Part shown: piece after piece, positions 38,263 through 46,929 of the stretch | Numbering within the stretch: the first letter of the stretch is position 1 | Layout of the letters: each line of letters begins with the position of its first letter | Assembly (NCBI RefSeq): GCF_000739615.1 | Contig: NZ_BATP01000040.1 | Location: forward strand, 1-64,000 | DNA from: Haloferula sp. BvORR071 | GTDB taxonomy: Bacteria > Verrucomicrobiota > Verrucomicrobiia > Verrucomicrobiales > Akkermansiaceae | Direction of reading: 5' to 3' | DNA: 64,000 nt | Notes under the pieces: model-generated | What the model was told of the DNA's origin: nothing | The model's input: the letters and a program-made list of their open reading frames with translations, nothing else | Databases searched by the model: none | Position numbers and translations under genes: made by a program

Positions 38263-38979
38263 ATGAAATCCATTTTCTCCGCCGCCGTGTTGGCGGCTTT
38301 CCTTCCCATCCTTTGCCCGCTTGCCTCGGCTCAGAAAAAGGAGGCGCAGCCCAAGGGTGACTGCCGTGTCCGCTGCGTCGTCGCACAACCGGGCAGTATG
38401 CTGCCGGAGGAACTCCACATCCACGATGCTGCCGGCTCCGCCACTGCCGGCAAGATCAAGGTGAAGACCTTCCTCAACCACGAGTTCGATCTGCTGGTGA
38501 CGAAGGGTGGCCCGGTGGTAATCACCACCAAGCCCGAGCCCGCCAGCGTGAAGACCGAGGAAGATGTCGTCGGCAAATGCGAGCTGCCGGCCAAAGCTCC
38601 TTCGCTGATCCTCCTCTTGGCTCCCGAAGCGGCGGACAAGATCCAGAGTAAGGTCACCGTGCTGGATGCCACCGCCAAGGCATTCCCGCCGGGATCCTTT
38701 TATCTCGTGAACCTCAGCACGGTGCCGATCACCGTCGAGCTTGAGACCGAGAAGTTCGAGTGCAAGGCCGGCGAGTCCACCGTCATCAAGAAGCCGCCCG
38801 TCGGGGAGGGCAGCATGTCCTCGATGAAGGCCTTCCGTGAGAAGGACGGCAAGCAGGAGCAGATCAGTTCCGGCTCTTGGCCATCACCCGGTCAAAAGCG
38901 AGTCCTCCAGATCTTCCTCGAGAATCCTTCTAGCAAGGACATCGAAGTCTCCAGCATCCAGGACCTCGCCAAGCCCTAA
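38263..38979 (+). CDS. secreted protein, third paralog
   Basis: A 238-residue protein with a signal peptide (KSIFSAAVLAAFLPILCPLASAQ). It is closest to the first paralog: IHDAAGSATAGKIKVKTFLNHEFDLLV, KPEPASVKTEEDVVG, AFPPGSFYLVNLSTVPITV, CKAGESTVIKKPPV and SPGQKRVLQIFLENPSSK. The frame is open to 38200, but the ATG at 38263 starts the signal peptide directly. Three related secreted genes in a row point to local duplication and to division of labour with the Verru_Chthon A protein. Confidence 0.8.
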   Translation: MKSIFSAAVLAAFLPILCPLASAQKKEAQPKGDCRVRCVVAQPGSMLPEELHIHDAAGSATAGKIKVKTFLNHEFDLLVTKGGPVVITTKPEPASVKTEEDVVGKCELPAKAPSLILLLAPEAADKIQSKVTVLDATAKAFPPGSFYLVNLSTVPITVELETEKFECKAGESTVIKKPPVGEGSMSSMKAFREKDGKQEQISSGSWPSPGQKRVLQIFLENPSSKDIEVSSIQDLAKP

Positions 38980-39255
38980 GCCACTTGGCTTCTCCGGAGA
39001 TCACGCGGCGTGCGCCCTTTTGCGGCGCAGCCGCTGTAGGAGTGAGCGCGGGCATCGCATCAACGCGGCGTAGAAGTGCTTGGCAAATTCCCTCAGAATC
39101 CGATGCACTCATGGAGCGCAGGCCTTTTGAGGGATTACTCCCTCTTCTCCCACCAAGCCTCCCGAATGTTAGCTTTGCCGTCCTTAGGTGTCCGGGAAAG
39201 CGAAGGATCGGCGGCGATCTTGCTTTTCTAACGCCGGCAAGCGCACCATAATGCG
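38980..39255. other. intergenic region
   Basis: About 275 nt with no convincing gene, repeat or terminator. If the doubtful small gene at 39256 is not real, the gap extends to 39538. Confidence 0.4.
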
Positions 39256-39462
39256 ATGGTCGCACTCACTGAAAACGGTTCGGAGCAAGCGGATCCAAGC
39301 GCTTGCGCGGTGGGCGATTGGGTGAAGGCACCCAATTTGCCGAAGTGGAAAATCGGCATGCAGGAATATGCTCCGGAAGGCCTTCCGGACGGCGACATTC
39401 CCTGGTTTTTCGGTCCCGTTTTCAATGGTCCCAACCTCCTCGGTTGGCAGCGACTCGAGTGA
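39256..39462 (+). CDS. doubtful small protein
   Basis: A 68-codon open frame with a protein-like middle (VGDWVKAPNLPKWKIGM, GDIPWFFGPVF). There is no ribosome-binding match and no recognised family. The opposite strand is also open through this region. It is listed because the amino-acid pattern is more natural than the shadows nearby. Confidence 0.3.
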   Translation: MVALTENGSEQADPSACAVGDWVKAPNLPKWKIGMQEYAPEGLPDGDIPWFFGPVFNGPNLLGWQRLE

Positions 39463-39538
39463 GTCGCGCAACTGCGTTGCGAGCTCTCTTGTTGGATCCA
39501 GGACTTCCCAAGCTCTCTCCGGAGCGCTTCCCTGCGGC

Positions 39539-39787
39539 ATGCGCATCCGCGTAATTGCCGTCCCGAATGCGAGGGCCAATGAAGTCCTCGGCTGGGAAGA
39601 GGACCCGCGTGCCGGGCGGGTTCTGCGCGTGAAAGTCGCCGCCCCGCCGGTTGAAGGAAAAGCGAATGCCGCCCTGCGGGACTGTCTCGCCGCGCACCTC
39701 AAGATTTCTCGTTCCCAAGTCTCCCTGGAGAAGGGTGACAGCTCTCGCATCAAGACCTTCACGGTCCCTGACGACGTGAAACTCTAA
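39539..39787 (+). CDS. DUF167 (YggU-like) protein
   Basis: An 82-residue protein of the DUF167/YggU family, small conserved alpha/beta proteins of unknown biochemical function. The typical features are present: a first strand IRVIAVPNARANEV, then VKVAAPPVEGKANAAL, and the C-terminal VSLEKGDSSRIKTFTV. The frame is open further upstream; the ATG at 39539 gives the usual family length. The next gene, 120 nt on, is a SprT-like protein. Confidence 0.85.
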   Translation: MRIRVIAVPNARANEVLGWEEDPRAGRVLRVKVAAPPVEGKANAALRDCLAAHLKISRSQVSLEKGDSSRIKTFTVPDDVKL

Positions 39788-39910
39788 GCCCGGAATCTTG
39801 CTCTGGCCCCTGCCTTCGCTCACGCCTCTAACCACCGGGTGGAAATTTTCCGCGCGCAATTTTCTCTGCCGGATTGCCAGTTGGCTGCGGTCTTGCTAGG
39901 ACGCCTCCGG

Positions 39911-40498
39911 ATGGCGTGGTCGTTTCGTCAGTTGGAGTTAGCCTGGGGTCGGAAAGCCCGGGCTGTCCCGCCGTCCGCAGCTCTCCGCAAGGGTGCGAAG
40001 ATTGATGGTGGCCTGACGGAGTGGTGCCGCGAAACTGCAGCCACCTTCGGCTTGCCGGAGCTCGCGCGCCGCGTCTGTGTCGGTTGGAACGCCCGCATGC
40101 AGACTACCGCCGGTCGTGCCTGGTGGCCGGACCGCTTGATCGAGCTGAACCCGAAGCTCAAGGAGCAGCCGCCCGAGGAATTGTGGCGGACCCTGCGCCA
40201 CGAGCTCGCCCATCTCATCGCCTACGAGCGCGCCGGGCGCCGCCGCATCGAAGTCCACGGCCCCGAATGGCGCGCCGCTTGCGCCGAACTGGGCATCCCG
40301 AACGAGCAGCCTTTCCACAACCTGCCCTTCAAGCGCAAGCGCATGAAGCGCAACTTCGCCTACGTCTGCCCGCAGTGCAGCACCACCATCCGCCGGGTGA
40401 AGAAGATCCAGCGCACCGTCGCCTGCTACGCCTGCTGCCGGAAATACAGCGGCGGCATCTTCGACAACCGCTTCCGCCTCCACGAGCAGAAGCTGTGA
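39911..40498 (+). CDS. SprT-like zinc metalloprotease
   Basis: A 195-residue SprT-like domain protein, related to the metalloprotease domain of Spartan/SPRTN. The catalytic motif HELAHLIAYE (HExxH, about residues 98-107) is present, with a downstream His-Gly-Pro-Glu-Trp segment giving a third ligand. A C-terminal zinc ribbon has CPQC and CYACC. In eukaryotes this family digests DNA-protein crosslinks; the bacterial role is largely unknown. The ATG at 39911 is preferred to the GTG at 39839 because it fits the family N-terminus (SFRQLELAW). It is convergent with the anti-sigma gene, 13 nt away, with no terminator between. Confidence 0.85.
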   Translation: MAWSFRQLELAWGRKARAVPPSAALRKGAKIDGGLTEWCRETAATFGLPELARRVCVGWNARMQTTAGRAWWPDRLIELNPKLKEQPPEELWRTLRHELAHLIAYERAGRRRIEVHGPEWRAACAELGIPNEQPFHNLPFKRKRMKRNFAYVCPQCSTTIRRVKKIQRTVACYACCRKYSGGIFDNRFRLHEQKL

Positions 40499-40511
40499 GG
40501 AGCATTCGGCA

Positions 40512-42086
40512 TTACCTCCGCAGTTCCGGCGCTTGATTGTCGCGATAGAGTCGCTCGATCTGCTCCGGCGTCAGCGCGGAGGGGAAGAGGTAGACCTCGT
40601 CCATCTCGCCGCGGAAGGTGCGGAAGTAGTCGTCCGTGTCCAAGCGCCGCCCGATCGTCAGCGGTACTGCCTTTTCACCGCTGGTCTTGGTGTCCACCTG
40701 GCGCGACAGCACCGCAGTGGTGCCTTCCAAGCGCCCATCCACATAGTGCCGCACTTGGCTCGCCACGTCCGGATTGTCACCGCCGCTGAAGACGGAGACG
40801 ACATGGTGCCAGCGTCCGGTTTTCAAGTTGGTGGAGCCCACGTGGAAGCCGAGTTCCACCTCGGTGCGAATCGCTCCGACCACGCCGGAGTTGTCGTTGC
40901 CGCGATTCCAACTGAGCTGCCACTTGGCGCCGCCTTCCTTGGTTCCCCAAGAGAGAAAGGAATAGGCCTGCACCTCGGGTGTATCGGGATCGATCCTCAC
41001 CCAGAAGGCGATCGTGCGCGGGCTGCTGCCGGAGATCCCGGGGAAATCGGTGGCCAGGAATCCGCGCTGGCCATTCATCCGCACCGCGTTGCCAAAGCGA
41101 CCGGGCACCAAGGATACCTCCGCATCCGGATGCGAGAGGTGGACCTGTGCGGGGAACTTCGGCTCGCCCTCGCGCTGCTTGCCGGTCTCGTCGAAAATCC
41201 CGGTCTTGGTGTCCAAGGTGTCGAAGCCCCAGTGCATGAACCACTCGGGCAAGAGGTCCGCGCTTTCGGGCAGGGAAGTGGTGAGTTGCTCCGGCCGATA
41301 GCGGGTGCCCTTGACCACGCTGCCGCCCTTGTCGACCTGCAGGGAGCTGTTCTTGCCGAGCTCCGGCGTGCCGAGATCGCGCAGCTTGCCGGAAAGCTGG
41401 ATTTGGCCGTCGAGCACGTGGATCTCGGTATGGCCATCCACATCCACTGCCAGCGCGAAGCGGCTCATCCGCCGGCTGATCTCGGTGGTCGGGGTCTCGA
41501 AGACGAAACCATAGGCCTGCCCGGGAATATCCACGGTCGCCTTGCCCGACTCCAGCAGGGCACGGGTTGGTGAAGTGAGATGAAGCTTCGCAGGGCCAGT
41601 GACTTGCACCGCGGCGCCGCAGTCGAAGGTGATGCCGACGGTGCCTGCGGAGAGCTCGACAGGTCCGGTGCCGATCCAATCACCCACGGCATAGGGCTTG
41701 CCCGTCCAGGTGGTGCCCTCGCTGGCGGTGATGCGCCCGACGGTCTCGGTCCCGTAGGAGATATTCACGGCTGGCTTGGTGGCCACTGCGGGCGCAGGCG
41801 CGTGCGAGTGACCCAGGATCCAACCCAAGGCCATCCCGCCGGCCAGGATTGCGGCGGCTGCCCCCCAACGGGCCATCAGGGGGCTTTTAGAAGGCTTTTG
41901 CAGGGCAATCGGAGGCTCCCCGGCGGCAAGTTCCCACTCCAGTCGCCCGTGAATCTCCGCCTGACGGCACCAATGATCCAGTGCCGCGGGATCCTCGCGC
42001 AGCTCCTCCTGCAGGGCCGCGAATTCCGCCGCGTCCAGATCGCCGTCCAGCGCGCCATCGATCCGTTCCATGGTGCGGCGGTTCAT
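40512..42086 (-). CDS. FecR-type anti-sigma protein with a C-terminal LamG domain
   Basis: A 524-residue single-span membrane protein. The cytoplasmic N-terminus (residues 1-70, with LDGDLDAAEFAALQEELREDP) is the anti-sigma part. A transmembrane helix lies at about 72-92. A FecR-like beta domain follows (TASEGTTWTGKPYAVGDWIGTG through DGQIQLSGKL, about 105-250), then a LamG/concanavalin-like domain (about 310-510, with MNGQRGFLATDFPGISGSSPRTIAFWVRID and GEMDEVYLFPSALTPEQIERL). The ATG start overlaps the sigma gene stop as ATGA, with GGAGGGG just upstream, so translation is coupled. The LamG domain outside the cell could bind a glycan and signal through the membrane; that is inference. Confidence 0.85.
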   Translation of the reverse strand: MNRRTMERIDGALDGDLDAAEFAALQEELREDPAALDHWCRQAEIHGRLEWELAAGEPPIALQKPSKSPLMARWGAAAAILAGGMALGWILGHSHAPAPAVATKPAVNISYGTETVGRITASEGTTWTGKPYAVGDWIGTGPVELSAGTVGITFDCGAAVQVTGPAKLHLTSPTRALLESGKATVDIPGQAYGFVFETPTTEISRRMSRFALAVDVDGHTEIHVLDGQIQLSGKLRDLGTPELGKNSSLQVDKGGSVVKGTRYRPEQLTTSLPESADLLPEWFMHWGFDTLDTKTGIFDETGKQREGEPKFPAQVHLSHPDAEVSLVPGRFGNAVRMNGQRGFLATDFPGISGSSPRTIAFWVRIDPDTPEVQAYSFLSWGTKEGGAKWQLSWNRGNDNSGVVGAIRTEVELGFHVGSTNLKTGRWHHVVSVFSGGDNPDVASQVRHYVDGRLEGTTAVLSRQVDTKTSGEKAVPLTIGRRLDTDDYFRTFRGEMDEVYLFPSALTPEQIERLYRDNQAPELRR

Positions 42087-42607
42087 GCGTCCCCTCCTTC
42101 CACAATCATGCGCTGCTCGATGCAAGCCCGCAGTTGGTTGCGCAGGCGGAAGAAGAGCTGCTGCAAGGAGCCCTCGGTCTTGCCGTCGGTCTTGGCGATG
42201 TCGCGCACCGAATGGCGCAGCGTGTAGCGCCGGTGTAGCAGCTCGCGTTCGTCCGGGTCCAGATCCGCCAGGCAGCTGCTGAGGGCCGCTTGGGCGTCTG
42301 CATTGCTGGCTTCCTGTTCGCTCTGGCGCTGGGAGATTGCTTCGAGCAGGTCGCTGTCGAAGACCAGCCAGGCGCGGCGCTTCGAGGTGCGGAGAAATTC
42401 GAGGGTCTTCAAATGGGCTATGCGGAAGGCGAAGGCCTTGAAATGGGTACCGGGCTCGAAGCTGGCAGCGCGTTCCCAGAGGATCACATTGGTCTCCTGG
42501 AGGATGTCGTCCACGGGCGCGCCGGGTGCGATGCTGCGGATATACCCGAGGATGGCCGCCTGATGGCGGGTCACCAGTTGCAGGTACTCGAGCTGGCGCG
42601 CGTTCAT
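42083..42607 (-). CDS. ECF RNA polymerase sigma factor
   Basis: A 174-residue ECF sigma factor of the planctomycete/verrucomicrobial type. Region 2 is visible as DILQETNVILWERAASFEPGTHFKAFAFRIAHLKTLEFLR (about residues 34-73), and region 4 as LDPDERELLHRRYTLRHSVRDIAKTDGKTEGSLQQLFFRLRNQLRACI (about 116-164). It begins 4 nt after the stop of the upstream sulfatase gene and overlaps the anti-sigma start. Sulfatase, sigma and anti-sigma therefore appear to be one transcription unit. The targets are unknown; self-regulation is likely in this family. Confidence 0.92.
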   Translation of the reverse strand: MNARQLEYLQLVTRHQAAILGYIRSIAPGAPVDDILQETNVILWERAASFEPGTHFKAFAFRIAHLKTLEFLRTSKRRAWLVFDSDLLEAISQRQSEQEASNADAQAALSSCLADLDPDERELLHRRYTLRHSVRDIAKTDGKTEGSLQQLFFRLRNQLRACIEQRMIVEGGDA

Positions 42608-42611
42608 GGGC

Positions 42612-45600
42612 TCATGGCTCCACGCGGAGCCGCACGTAGCAGGGATTGTTTTCCGGCAGAGGCACGGTCACCAGATCGAAACCCGCGAGCGTGGGATGGT
42701 TGCTGGCCGTGGCACCAGCCAGCGGGGACCAGGAGCCGGGTGCAAGTGTGCCGCTGGTCTCGGGAAAGTAGGATGCCGGGGAAATCCCATCGCGGCGGCG
42801 ATTGAAGGAGAAGGTCCGGCCCGCCAGCGCCGGGGCGATGGAGATCTCGGCGGTCGTGGGGTTGCCGCCCAAGGCATACTCGAGGGTGTTGTTCATGCCG
42901 TCGCCATCGAGGTCCATGTTCCAGTCCGCCGGACCGGGAGACGGGTTGCCGGAGCTGCGGAAGAACCAGCGGTTGCGGGAATCAAGTTCCGGCGTGGCGG
43001 CGGCGAGTGCAGCGATCTCCGCGGCATCCAGTGCCCGCGGGTAGATCCGCACATCATCGATCAGGCCGCCGAAGGCGCGCGCGGTCGTGCCGTCTGAGAT
43101 GCGCCCGATGGCGATGTCATTCGCGGAAGTCGTATTGATTGCCACCGTGCCGGAGCCTGCGGGCTCGATGGTGGTTGTCGCCGCGACTCCATCGAGATAG
43201 GCGAGGATCTGCGAGACCGTGCCGGAGGCCGGGACTACCACGGCGCAATGGACCCAGCCTGTGCCGCGCAGGTCCGAGCGGCTGGCGGTGGTGAAGTTCA
43301 CCCCGGCGGAGTTGAACTCCGCGCGCAGCTTGTAGCCGTTGGTATGGTTGAGATTGATGTCGAAGCGGGTCCCCGCGGCGGCGCCGTTGGATGCGCCCCA
43401 TGAGACCATGGTCGGGCGAGTGCCGGCGATCTGGCTGCCGCTGGCATTGACCCAGAAACTCACCGTGCGTGCGGCATTGCCGGTCACGCCTTTCTTGCCG
43501 CCGAGGGTCAGGCGGTCGTCGGTGCCGTCAAAGGTCAGCGCATTGCCGAGCTTGCCCGCGACCCAAGGGCTTGGCGGGAAGCCATTGAGGGTGCCGATGG
43601 CTTGGTCGAGGGCATCGTGCACCACGGTTCCCTCCGTCTCATCCAGCGGCAGCCAGATCAGGTCGGTGGTCGGCAACACCGTTATCGTGACGGTGGTGGT
43701 GCGGGTGTCCTGGCCATCCGTGATGCTGTAGTCGAAGCGGTCCTCGCCAAGGAAACCGGCGACCGGAGTGTAGCGGATGGAGCTGCCTTCGATGCTGGCA
43801 GTGCCGTGAGCCGGGAAGCCCACGTTGCTGATCGAGAGGGGCGCGGGATCGCCGTCGTCGAAGTCATTCGCCAGCACGTTGATCAAGGCGGGGCCGCTGG
43901 TGGAAACAGTGTCCGGATTGGCAGTGGGCGGCACGGGCACCGGGATGCCGGGGCGGTAGAAGGCACTCGCGGGGATCGCCTGCTTGGCGATGCTGGGACC
44001 GGACCATTGCAAGGACAGGCTATTCGTGGCGGCACTACCATGACGATAGTAGATGCGGAGCGGATGACGGCCGGCCTTGAGCTTGATGCTGCCAGAGTTC
44101 ACCTCGCTGCCAGCGGTGTAAGCGAAGTCGGCATCGATGAGCTGGGCATCGTGCAAGCGCACGAAGGCGGCGGTGTCGGTGCTGAGGTAGAAGGTGTAGT
44201 CGCCATCCGCGGGCACCTGCAGGTAGCCGCTGTAGAACATGCCGATATCGGTGGCGCGCGTGCGAAGGCCGAGATCAAGGCTTGTGGTTATTCCAGAAGC
44301 CGCGGCGGTTTGGCGCTCCCAATCCGGGACGTAAGGCGTGGCCATTTCGTAGGCCTTGTATTCGAGGCCATTCACCACTTGGAGGCCGCTGATGCCAGGA
44401 ACAAGCTCGCTATCATAGGGGCGGGTGACGCCGCCACCCGCGCGGCGGACTTGGAGCACGCGATCCTTGAATTGCTGCTGGGTCGGAACGCCGGCTTGGC
44501 CGGTAAGGTCGGTGGTTTCCTTTGGATCCGTCGCGACGTTGTAGATGCGGAAATCCGTGGCCTGGGAAGTGGTGTCGTAGCGCACGCCCTTGTAGTTGCC
44601 GAGCTGCAGCATCTGCATCTGGCCGCGGGTGGTGATGTGGCTGCTCTCGAAGTTCGCGTAATTCGGCGTGCTGCCGCCATAGCTGTATTCAGAGTAGATG
44701 ATGCCGGTTTGTTGGGTGCCCATGCCGGTAAGGGTCGGCACCAGCGATACGCCATCGGAGCGCTCGGGCTTCGGCACGCCGGCGAGTTCGGCGAAGGTCG
44801 GCATCCAGTCCTGGAACTGCGAAGGTGAGGCATTCTGTGAGCCTGCGGCGATCTCTGCCGGCCAGTTCACGATAGTCGGCATGCGCACGCCGCCTTCCCA
44901 CATGTCGCGCTTGATTCCATCGAAACCAGCATAGGAGCGGAAGAACGTCGGATTGTAGGTGTAGCTGCCACCGGTACCCGCCTCGTTGTGCGGGCCGTTG
45001 TCCGAGGTGAAGACGATCAGGGTATTGTCCGCGATCGAGAGATCCGCGAGCAAGGTGCGGAGGTCCGCCATCGCGTCGTCGACGCGGCGGATCATGGTGG
45101 CGTGGCGCTTGGCGTAGTCCGGCCAAGCGACCTCGGCGGTGGCGGCGTTGTTGTCGTTGTCCCAGGTCGCGTTGGCGTAGTCGGGATGGATCCAGGTATT
45201 GATCGTGCCGCTGGCGGTATTGATTGCGGCCCCGGGTGTGCCGGTCCACTGGATGCCGCCGCTCAGGCCGCCGCCGGCGGGATAAGCCTGCGTCGGGACA
45301 TCCAGACGCGCGTGCGGTGCAGTATAGGCGAGGTAGAGGAAGAAGGGTACGGTGGGCGCAGTGGTGTGGAGCTCGGTGATCCACTTCTTCGCCTGCGCTG
45401 TCAGCAGGTCGGTGGAGTAGCACTTGTCGAGCTGCGCGGTGACATCGGTGAAGCCGTCGTGAACCTGTGCGCCTTCCTCCTTCGGGTAGTGCAGGTGGCC
45501 GTCCTCGTGGGAAAGGATGCCGAAGAACTTGTCGAAGCCGCGGTTCTGCGGGTGGCCGGGGAAACCGCTGCCGCCTTGGAGGCCCCACTTGCCGATGTTC

Positions 45601-45989
45601 GCGGTGGCATAGCCGGCCTGCTTGAGCACGGTCGCCAGCGTGTGGTTGTTCTCCAGCTCCTTGTCGAACTGGTTGTCGCGGACATTGGCATGACCCTGGT
45701 GCACGCCGAGCACCAGCGAAGCGCGTGATGGCGCGCAGACCGGAGCCGGGCAGTAGTGGCGCGTGAGGCGCATGCCTTCATTGGCCAGCTGGTCGAGCTT
45801 GGGCGTGACGAATGCCGGCAGGTTGCGGTTCACCGCGAAGTTCCGCGAGTTCTGGTAAAACACACCCAGGTCGCCGTAGCCCATGTCGTCCACAAGCACG
45901 AAGATGATGTTGGGCTTCGGGGCCGCAGCCTCGGCGGCCGTGCCCGCGAGGCAGACCGCCAGGGCGATGCGCAAAAAGGGTTTCAACAT
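42612..45989 (-). CDS. secreted arylsulfatase with PA14, cadherin-like and LamG modules
   Basis: An 1125-residue exported sulfatase. The signal peptide is LRIALAVCLAGTAAEAAA; the frame runs to 46094, but the ATG at 45989 starts it. The alkaline-phosphatase-fold catalytic domain (about residues 25-530) has FVLVDDMGYGDLG for the metal site and CAPSR at 85-89, whose Cys is converted to formylglycine. A PA14-like domain (about 575-720), a cadherin/Ig-like domain with TANPDTVSTSG (about 725-815) and a LamG domain (about 820-1040) follow. The C-terminal DLDGDGMNNTLEYALGG module is common in Verrucomicrobia. It should release sulfate from a polysaccharide, with the extra modules binding glycan. The activating enzyme is not in the window. 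Confidence 0.93.
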   Translation of the reverse strand: MLKPFLRIALAVCLAGTAAEAAAPKPNIIFVLVDDMGYGDLGVFYQNSRNFAVNRNLPAFVTPKLDQLANEGMRLTRHYCPAPVCAPSRASLVLGVHQGHANVRDNQFDKELENNHTLATVLKQAGYATANIGKWGLQGGSGFPGHPQNRGFDKFFGILSHEDGHLHYPKEEGAQVHDGFTDVTAQLDKCYSTDLLTAQAKKWITELHTTAPTVPFFLYLAYTAPHARLDVPTQAYPAGGGLSGGIQWTGTPGAAINTASGTINTWIHPDYANATWDNDNNAATAEVAWPDYAKRHATMIRRVDDAMADLRTLLADLSIADNTLIVFTSDNGPHNEAGTGGSYTYNPTFFRSYAGFDGIKRDMWEGGVRMPTIVNWPAEIAAGSQNASPSQFQDWMPTFAELAGVPKPERSDGVSLVPTLTGMGTQQTGIIYSEYSYGGSTPNYANFESSHITTRGQMQMLQLGNYKGVRYDTTSQATDFRIYNVATDPKETTDLTGQAGVPTQQQFKDRVLQVRRAGGGVTRPYDSELVPGISGLQVVNGLEYKAYEMATPYVPDWERQTAAASGITTSLDLGLRTRATDIGMFYSGYLQVPADGDYTFYLSTDTAAFVRLHDAQLIDADFAYTAGSEVNSGSIKLKAGRHPLRIYYRHGSAATNSLSLQWSGPSIAKQAIPASAFYRPGIPVPVPPTANPDTVSTSGPALINVLANDFDDGDPAPLSISNVGFPAHGTASIEGSSIRYTPVAGFLGEDRFDYSITDGQDTRTTTVTITVLPTTDLIWLPLDETEGTVVHDALDQAIGTLNGFPPSPWVAGKLGNALTFDGTDDRLTLGGKKGVTGNAARTVSFWVNASGSQIAGTRPTMVSWGASNGAAAGTRFDINLNHTNGYKLRAEFNSAGVNFTTASRSDLRGTGWVHCAVVVPASGTVSQILAYLDGVAATTTIEPAGSGTVAINTTSANDIAIGRISDGTTARAFGGLIDDVRIYPRALDAAEIAALAAATPELDSRNRWFFRSSGNPSPGPADWNMDLDGDGMNNTLEYALGGNPTTAEISIAPALAGRTFSFNRRRDGISPASYFPETSGTLAPGSWSPLAGATASNHPTLAGFDLVTVPLPENNPCYVRLRVEP

Positions 45990-46101
45990 GAGATGGCGAA
46001 TGAATGAAGAAGGGAACGAAAGCGGATGGATGAAAAGGCGCCCGGCGGTGCCGGAGACCCGCCGGACGCATGACCTCATGGACTGCTCCGGCAAGAGTCC
46101 A

Positions 46102-46839
46102 TCATGCGCGCCGGCGACGCAAAAGTAGAAGCAGGCCGGTGGCTCCGAGCAGCGCGCTGGCGGGTTCGGGGACTACGCTGCCGTTGAAGCTGATATTATG
46201 AAGGTTCACGTAGGCACCGGTGGACTCCGCGACGTTTTCCGCCTTGAAGCGGATCCATAGATCGGAAGACGACGAATGGTCGACGACCAGCGGGCTGGCG
46301 AAGCTGTAGGTCTGGCCGAGATCGGGTGTGGCCGTGATGCTCGGCGTGATGTTGACCGTCTTGGCCACATCGACGTTGAACCAATTCACGCCGCCATCCG
46401 TGCTGTATTCCGCGGTAAGGAGGACTTGGCGGAGCAGGCCATCGCTGGTGGTGGCAACCGCGCCCGCGCTGCTGGTGCGGTTGACATCGAAGGTGATGCT
46501 GTCGAGCGAGATCGTCTGGCTGCCGCCGGTGTAGCGGAACTCGCTCTGCCAGGAGCCGCCATTTTGCGGGGCTGCCGCGGCGGGGTTGTCGACGTTGGTG
46601 TTCGGGCTGAAATAAGTGCGCCCGCTGACATTCACGAAGGCGCTGCCCGTGAAGCTGGTATCGGAGAAAGTGAGGTTCGCGTAGGTTCCACTGAGGGTGT
46701 CCGTGAAGCTGGCGTCGACCGCGGTGTTGGTCAGGCTGCGCGAGGTTTCGGCGGTGCCGCTGAAGCTGGTGGTCCAGAGGACCACGGCGTGGGCTGGAGC
46801 GGCGGCGAGAAGAAGGGCGAGGGCGGGGAGTTTTTTCAT
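46102..46839 (-). CDS. PEP-CTERM sorting-signal protein
   Basis: A 245-residue exported protein. The signal peptide is KKLPALALLLAAAPAHA. The Ser/Thr/Asn-rich mature part looks like a beta-sandwich (STDGGVNWFNV). The C-terminus has the PEP-CTERM anchor: VPEPASALLGATGLLLLLRRRR, that is a PEP motif, a hydrophobic helix and a basic tail, recognised by exosortase. No exosortase gene is in the window. It lies 113 nt upstream of the sulfatase gene on the same strand and may be read with it. Likely a surface or extracellular-matrix protein. Confidence 0.88.
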   Translation of the reverse strand: MKKLPALALLLAAAPAHAVVLWTTSFSGTAETSRSLTNTAVDASFTDTLSGTYANLTFSDTSFTGSAFVNVSGRTYFSPNTNVDNPAAAAPQNGGSWQSEFRYTGGSQTISLDSITFDVNRTSSAGAVATTSDGLLRQVLLTAEYSTDGGVNWFNVDVAKTVNITPSITATPDLGQTYSFASPLVVDHSSSSDLWIRFKAENVAESTGAYVNLHNISFNGSVVPEPASALLGATGLLLLLRRRRA

Positions 46840-46929
46840 ACAGCTGGCGGGGAAGCCGGGCGTGAAAATCCCGGACTCGTGCCAGCCAATGACCGGAACC
46901 CGCAGGGTATTACGAAAAAACTTCCGCGA

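Noticed and set aside
39184-39762. A 192-codon minus-strand frame over the DUF167 gene.
   Set aside because: The plus strand encodes a clear DUF167 protein; the minus translation is R/S-rich without motifs.
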